Assembly (NCBI GenBank): GCA_945910005.1
Contig: OX246741.1
Span: 11,995,390 to 12,059,389 of the forward strand
Source: Isoperla grammatica
Lineage: Eukaryota; Arthropoda; Insecta; Plecoptera; Perlodidae
Length of the DNA stretch: 64,000 bases
Direction of reading: 5' to 3'
The notes under the pieces are model-generated. The model saw nothing but the letters and a program-made list of their open reading frames with translations. It did not search any database and was not told the origin of the DNA. A program made the translations under genes and the position numbers. Positions 45,597-54,579 of this stretch are shown here, piece by piece; position 1 is the stretch's first letter; each line of letters starts with the position of its first letter.

Positions 45597-46017
45597 TTTA
45601 TTTATTTATTTTATTGTAATTAAGGCCAGTGAAGGGCACAATGCCCTCTTTAGCCTGATGAGTGATGATTGATGAATGATAATGAGGAAGGGAGGAGGGG
45701 ATGCCTGGTACCGGCACGTAGCCTGCTCCTGTCGAAAAGTACCAAGGGGACCATCGGCTTTACGTCCCATCCGAATGGACGATGTAACTATGACCAGTCA
45801 TATAGGTTCCTCCACTAACCTGGACTGCCGAGCAGTTGACGAGAAGAACGAAGCTGTTACACAAGCTTTCGAACCCTCCAATCCGCTCTAACCAACGGTA
45901 ACTAGTGTTTCAGAGAAGAGTGGTCACTCATCCACCTCCTCACCCTAGCACGAGGTTGCTTAACTTCGGTGTTCGTATGGGAACCGGCTAAGCAACCGCG
46001 GCTAAACCGTTGGGTTA
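45597..46017 (-). mobile_element. 5S rRNA-headed SINE
   Basis: Read on the minus strand, the first 100 bases or so align without gaps to 5S rRNA. CCAACG is followed, at the expected distance, by CGGTTC, ACACCGAAGTTAAGCAACCT (box A region) and GTGGATGAGTGACCAC (box C region). Next comes a compressed tRNA-like pair: TGGTTAGAGCGG (D-arm/A-box-like, 45883-45894) and GGTTCGAAAGC (T-arm/B-box-like, 45865-45875), only a few bases apart. The body includes GGATGGGACGTAAAGCCG, and the tail is A-rich (AATAAAATAAATAAATA). ACACCTATA at 45588-45596 and 46018-46026 is a 9-bp target-site duplication. RNA polymerase III transcription from the 5S-type internal promoter is inferred. Confidence 0.8.
45915..46014 (-). 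ncRNA. 5S rRNA-derived head of the SINE
   Basis: By eye roughly 70% of positions match arthropod 5S rRNA over the central 69 bases, with conserved GAAGTTAAGCA and GGATG.GTGACC. The 3' part of 5S is missing. It is not a functional 5S gene. Confidence 0.7.
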
Positions 46018-46289
46018 ACACCTATAGTAGGCTAGATCACCAGTCCCCCAACCTTCCACTCAGTATAGCGATCGTAGCAAATTGAAGAGCCTATACGCCA
46101 TGTTGAATTGGGCAGGGGACAGGCTACGTTGGACCTTTCAGTACTGCTAGCGCTGCGAGCGGCAGAAAGTCGCGTTTGAGACGCCCATTCCCGCCTGTAG
46201 TAGTTGCCCAATTCAAGATGGCTTCTAATTGACACGCCTGTGGCTGCTAGGTTGTGCATCTAGCCTACTATAGCTGTTACATATCATTG

Positions 46290-46636
46290 AAAATAGCAGA
46301 GTCCAATATTACCAACTTAATTATCTACTTTTTTAGTTCCTACCATCTACTTGAAACAGGTACATTAGGGATAATTTAGTATCTTTCGTTGGTTACCTGG
46401 CAGAGTGGGCACGATTTATTAGACTTGTGCACTCTTACTAATGTGTAAAGAACGCTACAGTAATCTGTTGAATTCGCAGGTCGCAGATTAGTAACTGTCT
46501 ATATTGGCTGCGTTCCGTTACTTGTTGAAAATGCTTTGCCCCTGGCATTCTCCAGCACGTTAAAGCATCTATAAGCACGATATACTTACGGAGCACTTCA
46601 AGCATAGGCATGGCTGTTTAGGCCAATTAGGCGCAA
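46290..46636. repeat. Dispersed repeat and spacer before the retrotransposon
   Basis: 46290-46400 matches 23885-23975. Near 46508-46550, GCGTTCCGTTAC and TTGTTGAAAATGC recall the reverse of 52020-52115, so the retrotransposon may have landed within an older repeat. Confidence 0.4.
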
Positions 46637-46650
46637 GGTCGTTTTGCCAC
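46637..46650. repeat. Target-site duplication, left
   Basis: GGTCGTTTTGCCAC, identical to 51832-51845, directly before the element. Confidence 0.85.
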
Positions 46651-46683
46651 AGTCCGCTCAGACCTCGTCGCGAGCGGACGTGT
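46651..46683 (+). promoter_or_regulatory. Candidate internal promoter of the retrotransposon
   Basis: Jockey/F/I-type elements start transcription at their first bases and use a downstream element like RGACGTG at about +28. Here GGACGTG begins at position 26 of the element. The small offset leaves this tentative. Confidence 0.35.
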
Positions 46684-47018
46684 TTCACGATCGCTCCCGC
46701 TTCGCCAAGCCGCGCGTAGACATTCGTTCTGCCAAGACGTATAATTCTCGCTCGTGCCATTGTTGTGTGAATAACTCAGTGACAGTGCTACAAAGCAGGA
46801 CTGCTTGCCATCCTGACCAGGACACCATCACTCAGTGCTAGCAACCGTAAATACAGGCTAGGTTGGTTCGGGAGAAATCCTCCAGGGGCGAGCCGCCCGG
46901 TCCAGCCAGGGTAATACTTTACTGACTCTGTGCATTGTTCCCGCATTGGTTGCATTGTTCCCATTGTGCGCATTGTTCATCCATTGTTGCCCATAAATTG
47001 CCCCACACTGACCCTGAC

Positions 47019-48866
47019 ATGGATACTACCCACTTGCTACCACCCGCACTCCGTACAATATTCCCCACCCAAGAACAACTGGAGACAAAGGAATCAGACT
47101 GTGACGTCATCGACGGAAACTTTCCAAGACACGCCACCCAAACCAGCCAATCGAAGGCGACCGCCGTCACAGCACGCCAAGACACCGCAGAACCACAGTT
47201 CGTCGTAGTGAAGAAACGCAAACTGCGACTTGATAACAACGTAAACCAATCCCCCCCCGCAGTGCCACTTCGCAATTCCTTTGAAGCACTCTCGGATATG
47301 GAGGAAGGGGACGAAGACACCGACTACAACTCCGATGATAACGTAACAACCAGGTCGGCGAAACTAAACCAGCAGCCAGCCACTAACAAATCCACCCCCC
47401 ACCTCCCCCCAGTGGTCATCCACAACGTCACAAACTTCACCTCTCTACGCAAAACTGTTGCCGCCATCTGTAAGGGCAAGTTTGAATTCATCGTCCGCTC
47501 GGCAGGCGCCGTCTCAATCAAGATCGACGAGCGCTCAGACAGGGATGCCTGCATGCGCAGCCTAATAGCTGACAAAGTCCCCTACCACACCTACGCTGGA
47601 GAGGGCGACCGACAGTCCAGGTTCGTCATCCGGGGGCTCCATCCCACCACGCCGGTCGAAGATATCACGGCCGAACTACAGGCACAAGGATTTGCCCCAC
47701 TAGCCACGAGACAGCTTCTAAGCAGAGACGGGCAGAAGCGCCCCTTGCCGCTATTCGTAATTACGACCAAATCAGGGACCCCACGGAAGCCCCCTTCTGA
47801 CCTCCGATACGTGTGTGCCACCCGCATAACGACAGAACACTACCGCCAGGGGAAGGGGGCCAGAATGTGCTATAATTGCCAGGGCTTCGGCCACTCCAGC
47901 ATGTTCTGTGCCGTCCCCCCCCGCTGCTTCCGTTGTGCTGGGGGCCATCCCAGCACCCAGTGCACCAAACCCATTGACCAGCCACCACAGTGCTGCCACT
48001 GTGGGGGACCTCATCCCGCCAGCTACCGCCGCTGCCCACGATATGAACAGGCGCTCATAGCGCAAAAGCGAGGGGAACGTCCCCCCCCAAATAACTCCAG
48101 ACCACCCGGAGGACAACGCAACGCCCCCCAGGAAGGACTAGGACGCCAACAGTCGGCGATCAGGCAGTCTGGGGTCAGCTACTCGACCGCCGTGGCGACT
48201 CCGAGAAACATGACCACAGAGGAGACTATCGCCCGCCAGATCGGCGGACGCAAAAATCAGGCGGACGATACATCACGCACCCCAGACGGTACAACCCACA
48301 ACAACCTGGCAGCTAATTCCGCCCACCTTGTGGACGATCCTAGACCCGTGAAAAACCAACCCATGAACGGACAACGACTCAACCCAGGTGCATACAACAC
48401 CGCCCATCAACAGTTGCCCGCAACCGCCCGCACGACCGCGCGCAGCACCGAGCACACCTCAAATTACTCGCATGGACCATCCGCTTCGGCCGATGCCATG
48501 CCAAAACGACAAACAACCGACTCAGAGCGACACCCAGACCAACAACACCTGTCAAGTGACTTCCCCCCACTCCCCCGCAGAGGACAGGAGCACCACCAGC
48601 AACAAAACCAACCCCCGCAGGAGAGACAATCCCGCTCACGGGACGAAGAGACATACCAATCCAGACTTCTACAACAGCAACAAACATATCAAAACACCCA
48701 TCGTAACAGCCAGTCGGTGACCACCGACCAGCAACAATGGGCGATAATTGAGACACTCGCCACCACCATCATGGCTCTCAACCAGTCACCAATAATTATA
48801 ACCCTCATTCAGACTCTCCTCGCGGTAGCGCGACAAGCACTCAACACCAATGGCGGCACACCGTGA
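47019..48866 (+). CDS. Jockey-like ORF1, gag-like nucleic-acid-binding protein
   Basis: This 615-residue protein should bind the element RNA and form the ribonucleoprotein needed for retrotransposition. ATG 47019 is the first ATG in the frame; the upstream extension to 46935 has only TTG. A segment at about residues 195-270 resembles the PRE_C2HC domain of Jockey gags. Three zinc knuckles follow from C284: CX2CX4HX4C, CX2CX3HX4C and CX2CX3HX6C, the usual trio in this clade. The N-terminal third is acidic and hydrophilic. The C-terminal 250 residues are rich in Gln, Asn, Pro and Arg and low in complexity. The stop TGA (48864-48866) overlaps ORF2 by 17 bases in another frame, so ORF2 may be translated by reinitiation or a related mechanism (inference). 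Confidence 0.9.
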   Translation: MDTTHLLPPALRTIFPTQEQLETKESDCDVIDGNFPRHATQTSQSKATAVTARQDTAEPQFVVVKKRKLRLDNNVNQSPPAVPLRNSFEALSDMEEGDEDTDYNSDDNVTTRSAKLNQQPATNKSTPHLPPVVIHNVTNFTSLRKTVAAICKGKFEFIVRSAGAVSIKIDERSDRDACMRSLIADKVPYHTYAGEGDRQSRFVIRGLHPTTPVEDITAELQAQGFAPLATRQLLSRDGQKRPLPLFVITTKSGTPRKPPSDLRYVCATRITTEHYRQGKGARMCYNCQGFGHSSMFCAVPPRCFRCAGGHPSTQCTKPIDQPPQCCHCGGPHPASYRRCPRYEQALIAQKRGERPPPNNSRPPGGQRNAPQEGLGRQQSAIRQSGVSYSTAVATPRNMTTEETIARQIGGRKNQADDTSRTPDGTTHNNLAANSAHLVDDPRPVKNQPMNGQRLNPGAYNTAHQQLPATARTTARSTEHTSNYSHGPSASADAMPKRQTTDSERHPDQQHLSSDFPPLPRRGQEHHQQQNQPPQERQSRSRDEETYQSRLLQQQQTYQNTHRNSQSVTTDQQQWAIIETLATTIMALNQSPIIITLIQTLLAVARQALNTNGGTP

Positions 48867-51654
48867 TTCCCCCCGACTCAACGTGGCTGCCTGGAACGCC
48901 AATGGGCTGGCGACCAGGAAGCGCGAAGAACTTAGAACGTTTCTCCGCCAACATTCAATCAAGATACTGCTTGTCTCCGAGACGCATCTCCGCGCCGAAG
49001 ACAAGTTTCTTATGGCAAACTACTCAATTCATCGCGCCGATCGCCCACCCAAACCAGGCCTAGCACGCCCACAACGAGGATCAGGTGGAGTAGCCATTCT
49101 GGTGGACAGCGCCACGAGCTATACCCCACTTGCTCTCCCGCACACCCCCTCCATCGAGACAGTGGGCGTCACAGTGCACACGCCGGTCGGCCCAATCGAC
49201 ATCGTGGCCGCATATCATCCCCCGCAAAAGAGACTGCTGGCAGCCGATCTCAGCGCTCTCCTAATCACAGACGAAATGCGGATAGTCGCAGGAGATCTGA
49301 ATGCTAAACATACGGCTTGGCACTCGCGGAAGAAGAACTCGTCGGGTACACTACTAGCACGGCACTCAGCCGCACACGCGTACGATGTCGCAGGACCGCC
49401 AACGCCAACTCACTTCCCGGCGAATACCACGAGCCAGGGGGATGTCCTGGACATCGCCCTGCTGAAAAACATCCATCTACACTACTCCTTGGTGGCGGAA
49501 GCAGCGCTGACATCGGACCACAACCCAATCATTCTTCGCATTAATACAGACTCCCTCCCAGCGGCCCCGAGCACCAGGCGCAACTATACCAAAGCCGACT
49601 GGGTTCAATATAGAACAACAATCACGGACCTGATCCAAGAATTCCCGCCTGCACCGACCACACCAGAAGCCGTAGACGAGCAGACGGAGAAGCTCACGCA
49701 AATTATTCAACAAGGCGTCGAAGCAGCAATCCCGCTCACTTCCAATAATAGAACTACCATGTACGACCTGCCGCCGGGACTACAGCGGTCTGTACAACTG
49801 AAGAATGCTGCCCGCCGCCTGTGGCAGCGAAGCCGGACGGCCGACCTGAAACGGATTTACAACGCCATGACAAGAGAACTAACGCGCCAAGTTGCAGACC
49901 ATAGACAACGCCTCTGGGAGGAAACCACGGGCAAAATAACCCCTGGAGCTCCACAGCTTTGGCGGCTCTCGCGCTCACTCCTAGCGAAACCCATAACTGA
50001 CTCACCACTAGACACAGCTACTGGACTGGCGCAGACCCCGCTGGCGAAAGCAAACGCACTAGCCACGCACCTGGAAATCCAATTCTCCCCCAACCCGGCT
50101 ACTGCTGACACCCCCCGGCTCCTCCGAGAGCTGGAACTATTTCAAACCAACCAACAACAACAACCCGACTCGAACAAGCAACAACACTCTTGCACAATCC
50201 AAGAAGTGGCCACTATAGTTGCCAAACTACCAGCTAAGAAAGCCCCGGGACACGACACTATCACCATGTCGGCAGTTCGCGAGCTACCAATAGAGGCGGT
50301 GCACCTGCTGATCACCATATTTAACGCCGCAATACACCTCGAACACTACCCGACTCCATGGAAGCACGCCAAGGTGGTCATGTTCCCCAAGCCGGGTAAG
50401 TCGCCTCGTGACCCGGCAAACTACAGGCCCATTAGCTTACTGAGCACCCTTGGAAAAATTTTCGAAAGAGTTATACTGGCCCGCCTCCAACCGGTGATGA
50501 CAGCCACCAACGTGCATCCAGACTGCCAATACGGGTTCAGGCGACACCACTCCACAACGCACGCCCTAGCCCGCATCACCGATTTTGTAACAACAGCCTA
50601 CAACAAGAATAGGGTAGCCACGGCCGTGTTCCTCGACGTGGCCAAGGCATTCGACCGAGTCTGGCACGAGGGCCTGCTTGTCAAAATGTGCAGGCTAGGC
50701 ATGCCCCCTCACCTCACGGGAATGGTTAGATCTTACCTGACGGGACGAACATACCATGTCTCGTGGAAGAACGCTGCCTCTACCACACACACTATTCACG
50801 CCGGGGTACCTCAGGGATCCGTCCTGGGACCCTCCCTCTACGGCATCTATACACACGACATCCCACTGCCTACCCATGATGAACCCATCATCGCGAGTAT
50901 ATTCGCCGATGACTTCACGGCACTGGCACAAGGAACGCACCCCGCAATAGCGTTGCGCCACCTTAAACGCTACTTGGCGAGAGTTCTACCCTGGTATGAA
51001 CAGTGGCGTATAGCCATAAACCCGACGAAGACCACAGCCACAATATTTACCCGCAAGAGACACCCTAAGCACCGAGACCCGTTCCTATTTAAGAAACATC
51101 GTGAGCCCCCGCTTCTAATACGAGGACAAGCTGTAGTATGGACCCCGGAGAGCAAGTGTCTGGGAGTTATCCTAGACAACAAGTTACGTTGGATAAACCA
51201 TGCGTCGTCCGTACTCACTCGAGCCCGTTGCAAACTGGCATCGCTTACCCCATTATGTCGATCTCAAAACATGTCGGCAGCCACTAAAATGCTATTGTAC
51301 AAAGCCGTCATCCGACCAACTTTTACCTACGCCGCCCCCATATGGGCCAGCTGTGCAAAAACACATATTCTAAAACTTCAAAGACTGCAAAATAGGGCCA
51401 TCCGATACGCCACTGGGGCGCCCAGAGACACATCTACAGCAGACCTCCATAGCGCTGTCGGGATCCCCGAAGTCGCCATGCACCTCCGACAACTAGCACG
51501 ACAGTTCTACTCCACGGCAAGCAAGGCAAAAGAGCCGTACATCCGCCACCTCTCCACCATTGCTCCCCAGCCGGGCGACCTGTATAACAGACCAACGGCC
51601 TCCATGGGCCCCGAATATCACTGTCCCCTAGCCAAACGCCCGAGGACACGCTAA
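48850..51654 (+). CDS. Jockey-like ORF2, endonuclease / reverse transcriptase
   Basis: A 934-residue protein that nicks target DNA and copies the element RNA at the nick. The N-terminal apurinic-type endonuclease has N16/N18 (WNANG), E44 (SETH), D149 and N151 (GDLN), D201 and S222-D223-H224. The reverse transcriptase spans about residues 505-770 with PANYRPISLLS, YGFRRHHST, FLDVAKAFDRVW (D596), GVPQGSVLGP and FADD (685-688). The C-terminal part has no RNase H that I can see, as expected for Jockey. All key residues are present and there is no frameshift, so the protein may be active. ATG 48850 is inside the end of ORF1. A C run of about 13 bases directly follows the stop. Confidence 0.95.
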   Translation: MAAHRDSPRLNVAAWNANGLATRKREELRTFLRQHSIKILLVSETHLRAEDKFLMANYSIHRADRPPKPGLARPQRGSGGVAILVDSATSYTPLALPHTPSIETVGVTVHTPVGPIDIVAAYHPPQKRLLAADLSALLITDEMRIVAGDLNAKHTAWHSRKKNSSGTLLARHSAAHAYDVAGPPTPTHFPANTTSQGDVLDIALLKNIHLHYSLVAEAALTSDHNPIILRINTDSLPAAPSTRRNYTKADWVQYRTTITDLIQEFPPAPTTPEAVDEQTEKLTQIIQQGVEAAIPLTSNNRTTMYDLPPGLQRSVQLKNAARRLWQRSRTADLKRIYNAMTRELTRQVADHRQRLWEETTGKITPGAPQLWRLSRSLLAKPITDSPLDTATGLAQTPLAKANALATHLEIQFSPNPATADTPRLLRELELFQTNQQQQPDSNKQQHSCTIQEVATIVAKLPAKKAPGHDTITMSAVRELPIEAVHLLITIFNAAIHLEHYPTPWKHAKVVMFPKPGKSPRDPANYRPISLLSTLGKIFERVILARLQPVMTATNVHPDCQYGFRRHHSTTHALARITDFVTTAYNKNRVATAVFLDVAKAFDRVWHEGLLVKMCRLGMPPHLTGMVRSYLTGRTYHVSWKNAASTTHTIHAGVPQGSVLGPSLYGIYTHDIPLPTHDEPIIASIFADDFTALAQGTHPAIALRHLKRYLARVLPWYEQWRIAINPTKTTATIFTRKRHPKHRDPFLFKKHREPPLLIRGQAVVWTPESKCLGVILDNKLRWINHASSVLTRARCKLASLTPLCRSQNMSAATKMLLYKAVIRPTFTYAAPIWASCAKTHILKLQRLQNRAIRYATGAPRDTSTADLHSAVGIPEVAMHLRQLARQFYSTASKAKEPYIRHLSTIAPQPGDLYNRPTASMGPEYHCPLAKRPRTR

Positions 51655-51831
51655 CCCCCCCCCCCCCACACTCTGACTCAGCGTCACGCCCCCATTTCGC
51701 ACTTGTGCCTAATACTAGATCCTATAACCTAGACCATACTCCAAAATAATCCCCAGATAATGACCCTGCATAGAGTCGGTTCTGTACCTATAATAGCCTG
51801 TACATACAGAACAGGCTAAAGTCACGACTGG
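51655..51831 (+). other. 3' UTR of the retrotransposon with terminal hairpin
   Basis: TAGCCTGT (51794-51801) pairs exactly with ACAGGCTA (51811-51818), and TTCTGTA / TACAGAA can pair alternatively. Because the element lacks poly-A, a 3' hairpin may help the reverse transcriptase recognise its RNA (inference). Confidence 0.55.
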
Positions 51832-51845
51832 GGTCGTTTTGCCAC
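51832..51845. repeat. Target-site duplication, right
   Basis: GGTCGTTTTGCCAC, identical to 46637-46650. Confidence 0.85.
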
Positions 51846-52361
51846 GCCCACTACATTAGTTGTCAAACAGTGTAGTCAAATTGAAAAGGTTGATAGTGGC
51901 GTAAGTCAAATTAATTAAATATACTAGGCTCTAATATGTGTGCAAACATATGATTTTGGCGCAATTTTATACTTAGGTTAAGCCCAAGGTTAGGTCCGTC
52001 TATAGAGCATTTTTAAAATGCCGCCAAAAACCACCACTTGTTGAAAATGCTCAAGTGAAAACCTCGGGCATATTCAACATGTTGATTATGCTCAGGAATC
52101 ACGTTACGGAACGCTGGGTAAAGCACATTCAATAGGTTTCGGTACAGGCCAACAGCTTTTGGAACGTACCCATTGTAGTGGTTCGTGTATCCGGCCGCTA
52201 AGAGCGCTAGCGGTCGTACAACACGGCTGTCTAACAATGGCCCTAATCTTCTCCATACAGAACGGCGCTTAACCCGTCCCACACAGCTCTTACCATTCAA
52301 GACGCGCCGATAATCAATAACACTATTCAAATCCATCCGTCCCTATGTTCATTATGTCTGG
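51846..52361. other. Possible old repeat, no gene accepted
   Basis: The 107-residue minus-strand frame 52013-52336 has no recognised domain. Short inverted motifs (GAGCATTTTT / GAAAATGCTC) and the resemblance to 46508-46550 point to a repeat. Confidence 0.35.
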
Positions 52362-52915
52362 AGAAGTGAGCGCTATCGGAGCTCTTTGCAATGAAGTGAG
52401 GCACCCAAACCAAAGAGCTTAGATATATACTCGTTAATATGCTTCCTTGACCATCTGTCCTAGTTGTGAGCGGTATCTGAACTCTTTGCAATTAGGTGAG
52501 GCACCCAAACCAAGGAGGTTAGAAGGATACTCCTTATGCTTACTTGAACATCTGTCTAGTTGTGATCACTGTTGGAGCTCTTTGCCGTAAGGTGAGACAC
52601 ACACACACCAAAGAGCTTAGATATATACTCGTTAATATGCTTCCTTGACCATCTGTCCTAGTTGTGAGCGGTATCGGAACTCTTTGCAATGAGGTGAGGC
52701 ACCCAAACCAAAGAGCTTAGAAAGAAACTACTTTTATATGCTTCTTTGACTATTTTTCCTAGTTGTGAGCGGTATCGGAACTCTTTGCAATGAGGTGAGG
52801 CACCCAAACCAAGGAGCTTAGAAAGAAACTACTTTTACATTCTTATTTGACTATTTAGCGCTATCGGAGCTCTTTGCAAGGCGCAAACCAAACCAAGGAG
52901 GTTAGAAAGTATGTC
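52362..52915 (+). repeat. ~100-bp tandem repeat, about 6 diverged units
   Basis: Units share GAGCGGTATCGGAACTCTTT, GCAATGAGGTGAGGCACCC and ACCAAAGAGCTTAGA. Starts lie near 52368, 52468, 52565, 52667, 52767 and 52857. The last unit is truncated. Confidence 0.85.
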
Positions 52916-53701
52916 AGGTATGTCAGGGGTATCACGGAACTATGTCGTTATTAGAGTAGGTCTGCGTTGGGCCTCATCTTCTACACTAAAGTAACATATG
53001 AAAAATCACTTTTCGTCCGTTTACTACTAATGAAAAAGTCATGCTAACTGATTAATCGAGATCGAATTTACTTCCCGGTACTACCCCAAATTAATTTTCT
53101 AACTTGTACCTGTATTAGTTTTGAATTCCGGAACGTAAGGTTATGTTATGTATCTTTTAATTTGTAGACCTTATTGTTACCAAATTTACCAAATAATACA
53201 TTAACACTAACAGCTGCTTATTTATAAAATTCACTTTCATAAAATCACAAAATCTACGCCTAGATGCCATGGAAATAATTAACGTTTCACTCAGCTGTTG
53301 TCCGAAATCAGCTGTTTAGTGTAACGGAAACGTTGATGTGATAAAAATGATAACCACCTACAGCGTAGACGTCCATGATGAAAATGGCCGCTTATAGCTT
53401 TCTGTATACTCGGTCGTCACGACTGTAGTGTAGAAGGGGCGTAATTGCGAATACAGAGTATCTTCATGAAACAGTGAGGAAATAAGTCTGTCTGATTGGC
53501 CACCAGTATTCTCGAATGTTAGTTGTGCTTGGGAGGAAGATAAACCTAACCAACCGTCATCGCTACAAGAGCATCGGGCCTAATTCAATCTTAGAAATGT
53601 ACTTCTTTTATTTTCAATTCATTAAGAGGAACAAAGAGCAAACACACATGTTTCTTCTCGTAGCTCCCTTAACAAGATACGAGGTGGGGTCGCAAATGGA
53701 A

Positions 53702-53706
<5 letters not shown>
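52916..53706. other. Spacer without recognised gene
   Basis: No feature recognised. The frame 53516-53890 runs into the following microsatellite. Confidence 0.4.
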
Positions 53707-53739
<33 letters not shown>

Positions 53740-53757
53740 TCTCTCCCTCTCTCTCCA
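53707..53757. repeat. (CT)n microsatellite
   Basis: CT run of about 50 bases with CCCT interruptions. Confidence 0.95.
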
Positions 53758-54084
53758 AGTCGACCAGGGACGAATGCGCTGGCAGCGTTACTTCTTTCCT
53801 CGATACACAACAATAGCAGAATACTATAACTTCAGAACATTCGAAACGAATCTGCGGTCAATTCATGGCATACGACTTCGTATAATATAACATTCTTTGT
53901 CTTTATGTTTATTGGATACAGATACAAACGAACGAACGAATATGTAAAAATTTCCGTTTACGAACCTTACATTCTAGTAATAAAACATTGTCCGTATTCC
54001 GAGAGAGGGGTTGACGTTGCCTGGGGAAGAAAAGCTATGGCTACACTTGCAGTACAACATTATTGTTTAATGCCGTCATTACAG

Positions 54085-54239
54085 TACACGGCTCAATACT
54101 TTCGTCAAACTTATTGAATTCAAGAACAAAAGTAAATCAAAAACAGTTTAGTAAAAAACTGCAACAATATAGCTTTTATTAATTGAAGCTTTTTTTGTCC
54201 TTGAATTCAATAAGTTTGACGAAAGTATTGAACCGTGTA
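54085..54239. mobile_element. 155-bp snapback hairpin
   Basis: TACACGGCTCAATACTTTCG with CAAACTTATTGAATTCAAG pairs over about 45 bases with the right arm ending CGAAAGTATTGAACCGTGTA. The loop is AT-rich. No target-site duplication is certain. Confidence 0.8.
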
Positions 54240-54579
54240 TGCGGGTATTATGTTTAAACTTTTAAAAATATGTTTAGTTACTTATAAGTAACCGAAAGCG
54301 TTACAACATTTTCACACAATAAAGTGGAGCATTAATGTATTTTATTTTCCACGTATGTTTTGATGTTTTTTGTCCTTAAGTGATTGGACGGAAAATTGAA
54401 CCTTCTAAATTGGACATAAGAACGGCGTGTGCGTGTGGCCGAGGTTTCACATTGAAGTAACGTAGACGGACAGTTCCTCTAAACGCAACAAGACATTCAA
54501 GTTGTAGCTCTAACGAACGAATGACGGCTGACTAGAGATATTTGCTACATCGCTCGAAACAATGCGGTGTGATTTAATT
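54240..54579. other. Spacer at the satellite border
   Basis: No feature recognised. Confidence 0.4.

Larger units (their letters stand above)
45576..46289. mobile_element. MITE-like element split by a SINE
   Basis: Left end CAATGATATGTGACACCTAT matches the reverse of the right end, CAATGATATGTAACAGCTAT. After removing the SINE, both continue into AGTAGGCTAGAT, giving terminal repeats of about 33 bases. Inner segments GAATTGGGCAG and TTGCCCAATTC also pair. The original element was about 285 bp and non-coding. Confidence 0.75.
46651..51831 (+). mobile_element. Full-length Jockey-like non-LTR retrotransposon, 5181 bp
   Basis: Exact 14-bp duplications bound the element. It starts AGTCCGCTCAGACC and has two intact overlapping ORFs of the Jockey type: a gag-like ORF1 with three zinc knuckles, and an ORF2 with apurinic-type endonuclease and reverse transcriptase. 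The 3' end lacks a poly-A tail and carries a small hairpin. Coding strands are rich in C and poor in T, unlike the flanks. Intact ORFs and perfect duplications suggest a recent insertion that may still be competent. Confidence 0.92.

Noticed and set aside
46015..46017. TTA as target duplication of a MITE ending at 46276
   Set aside because: The inverted repeat continues outward to 46289 once the SINE at 45597-46017 is removed, so the ends lie further out.
46935..47018. Upstream extension of retrotransposon ORF1 from TTG
   Set aside because: No ATG in this part; the first ATG is at 47019.
52013..52336. 107-residue minus-strand frame as a gene
   Set aside because: No domain, Kozak or splice support, and the region resembles a repeat near 46508.
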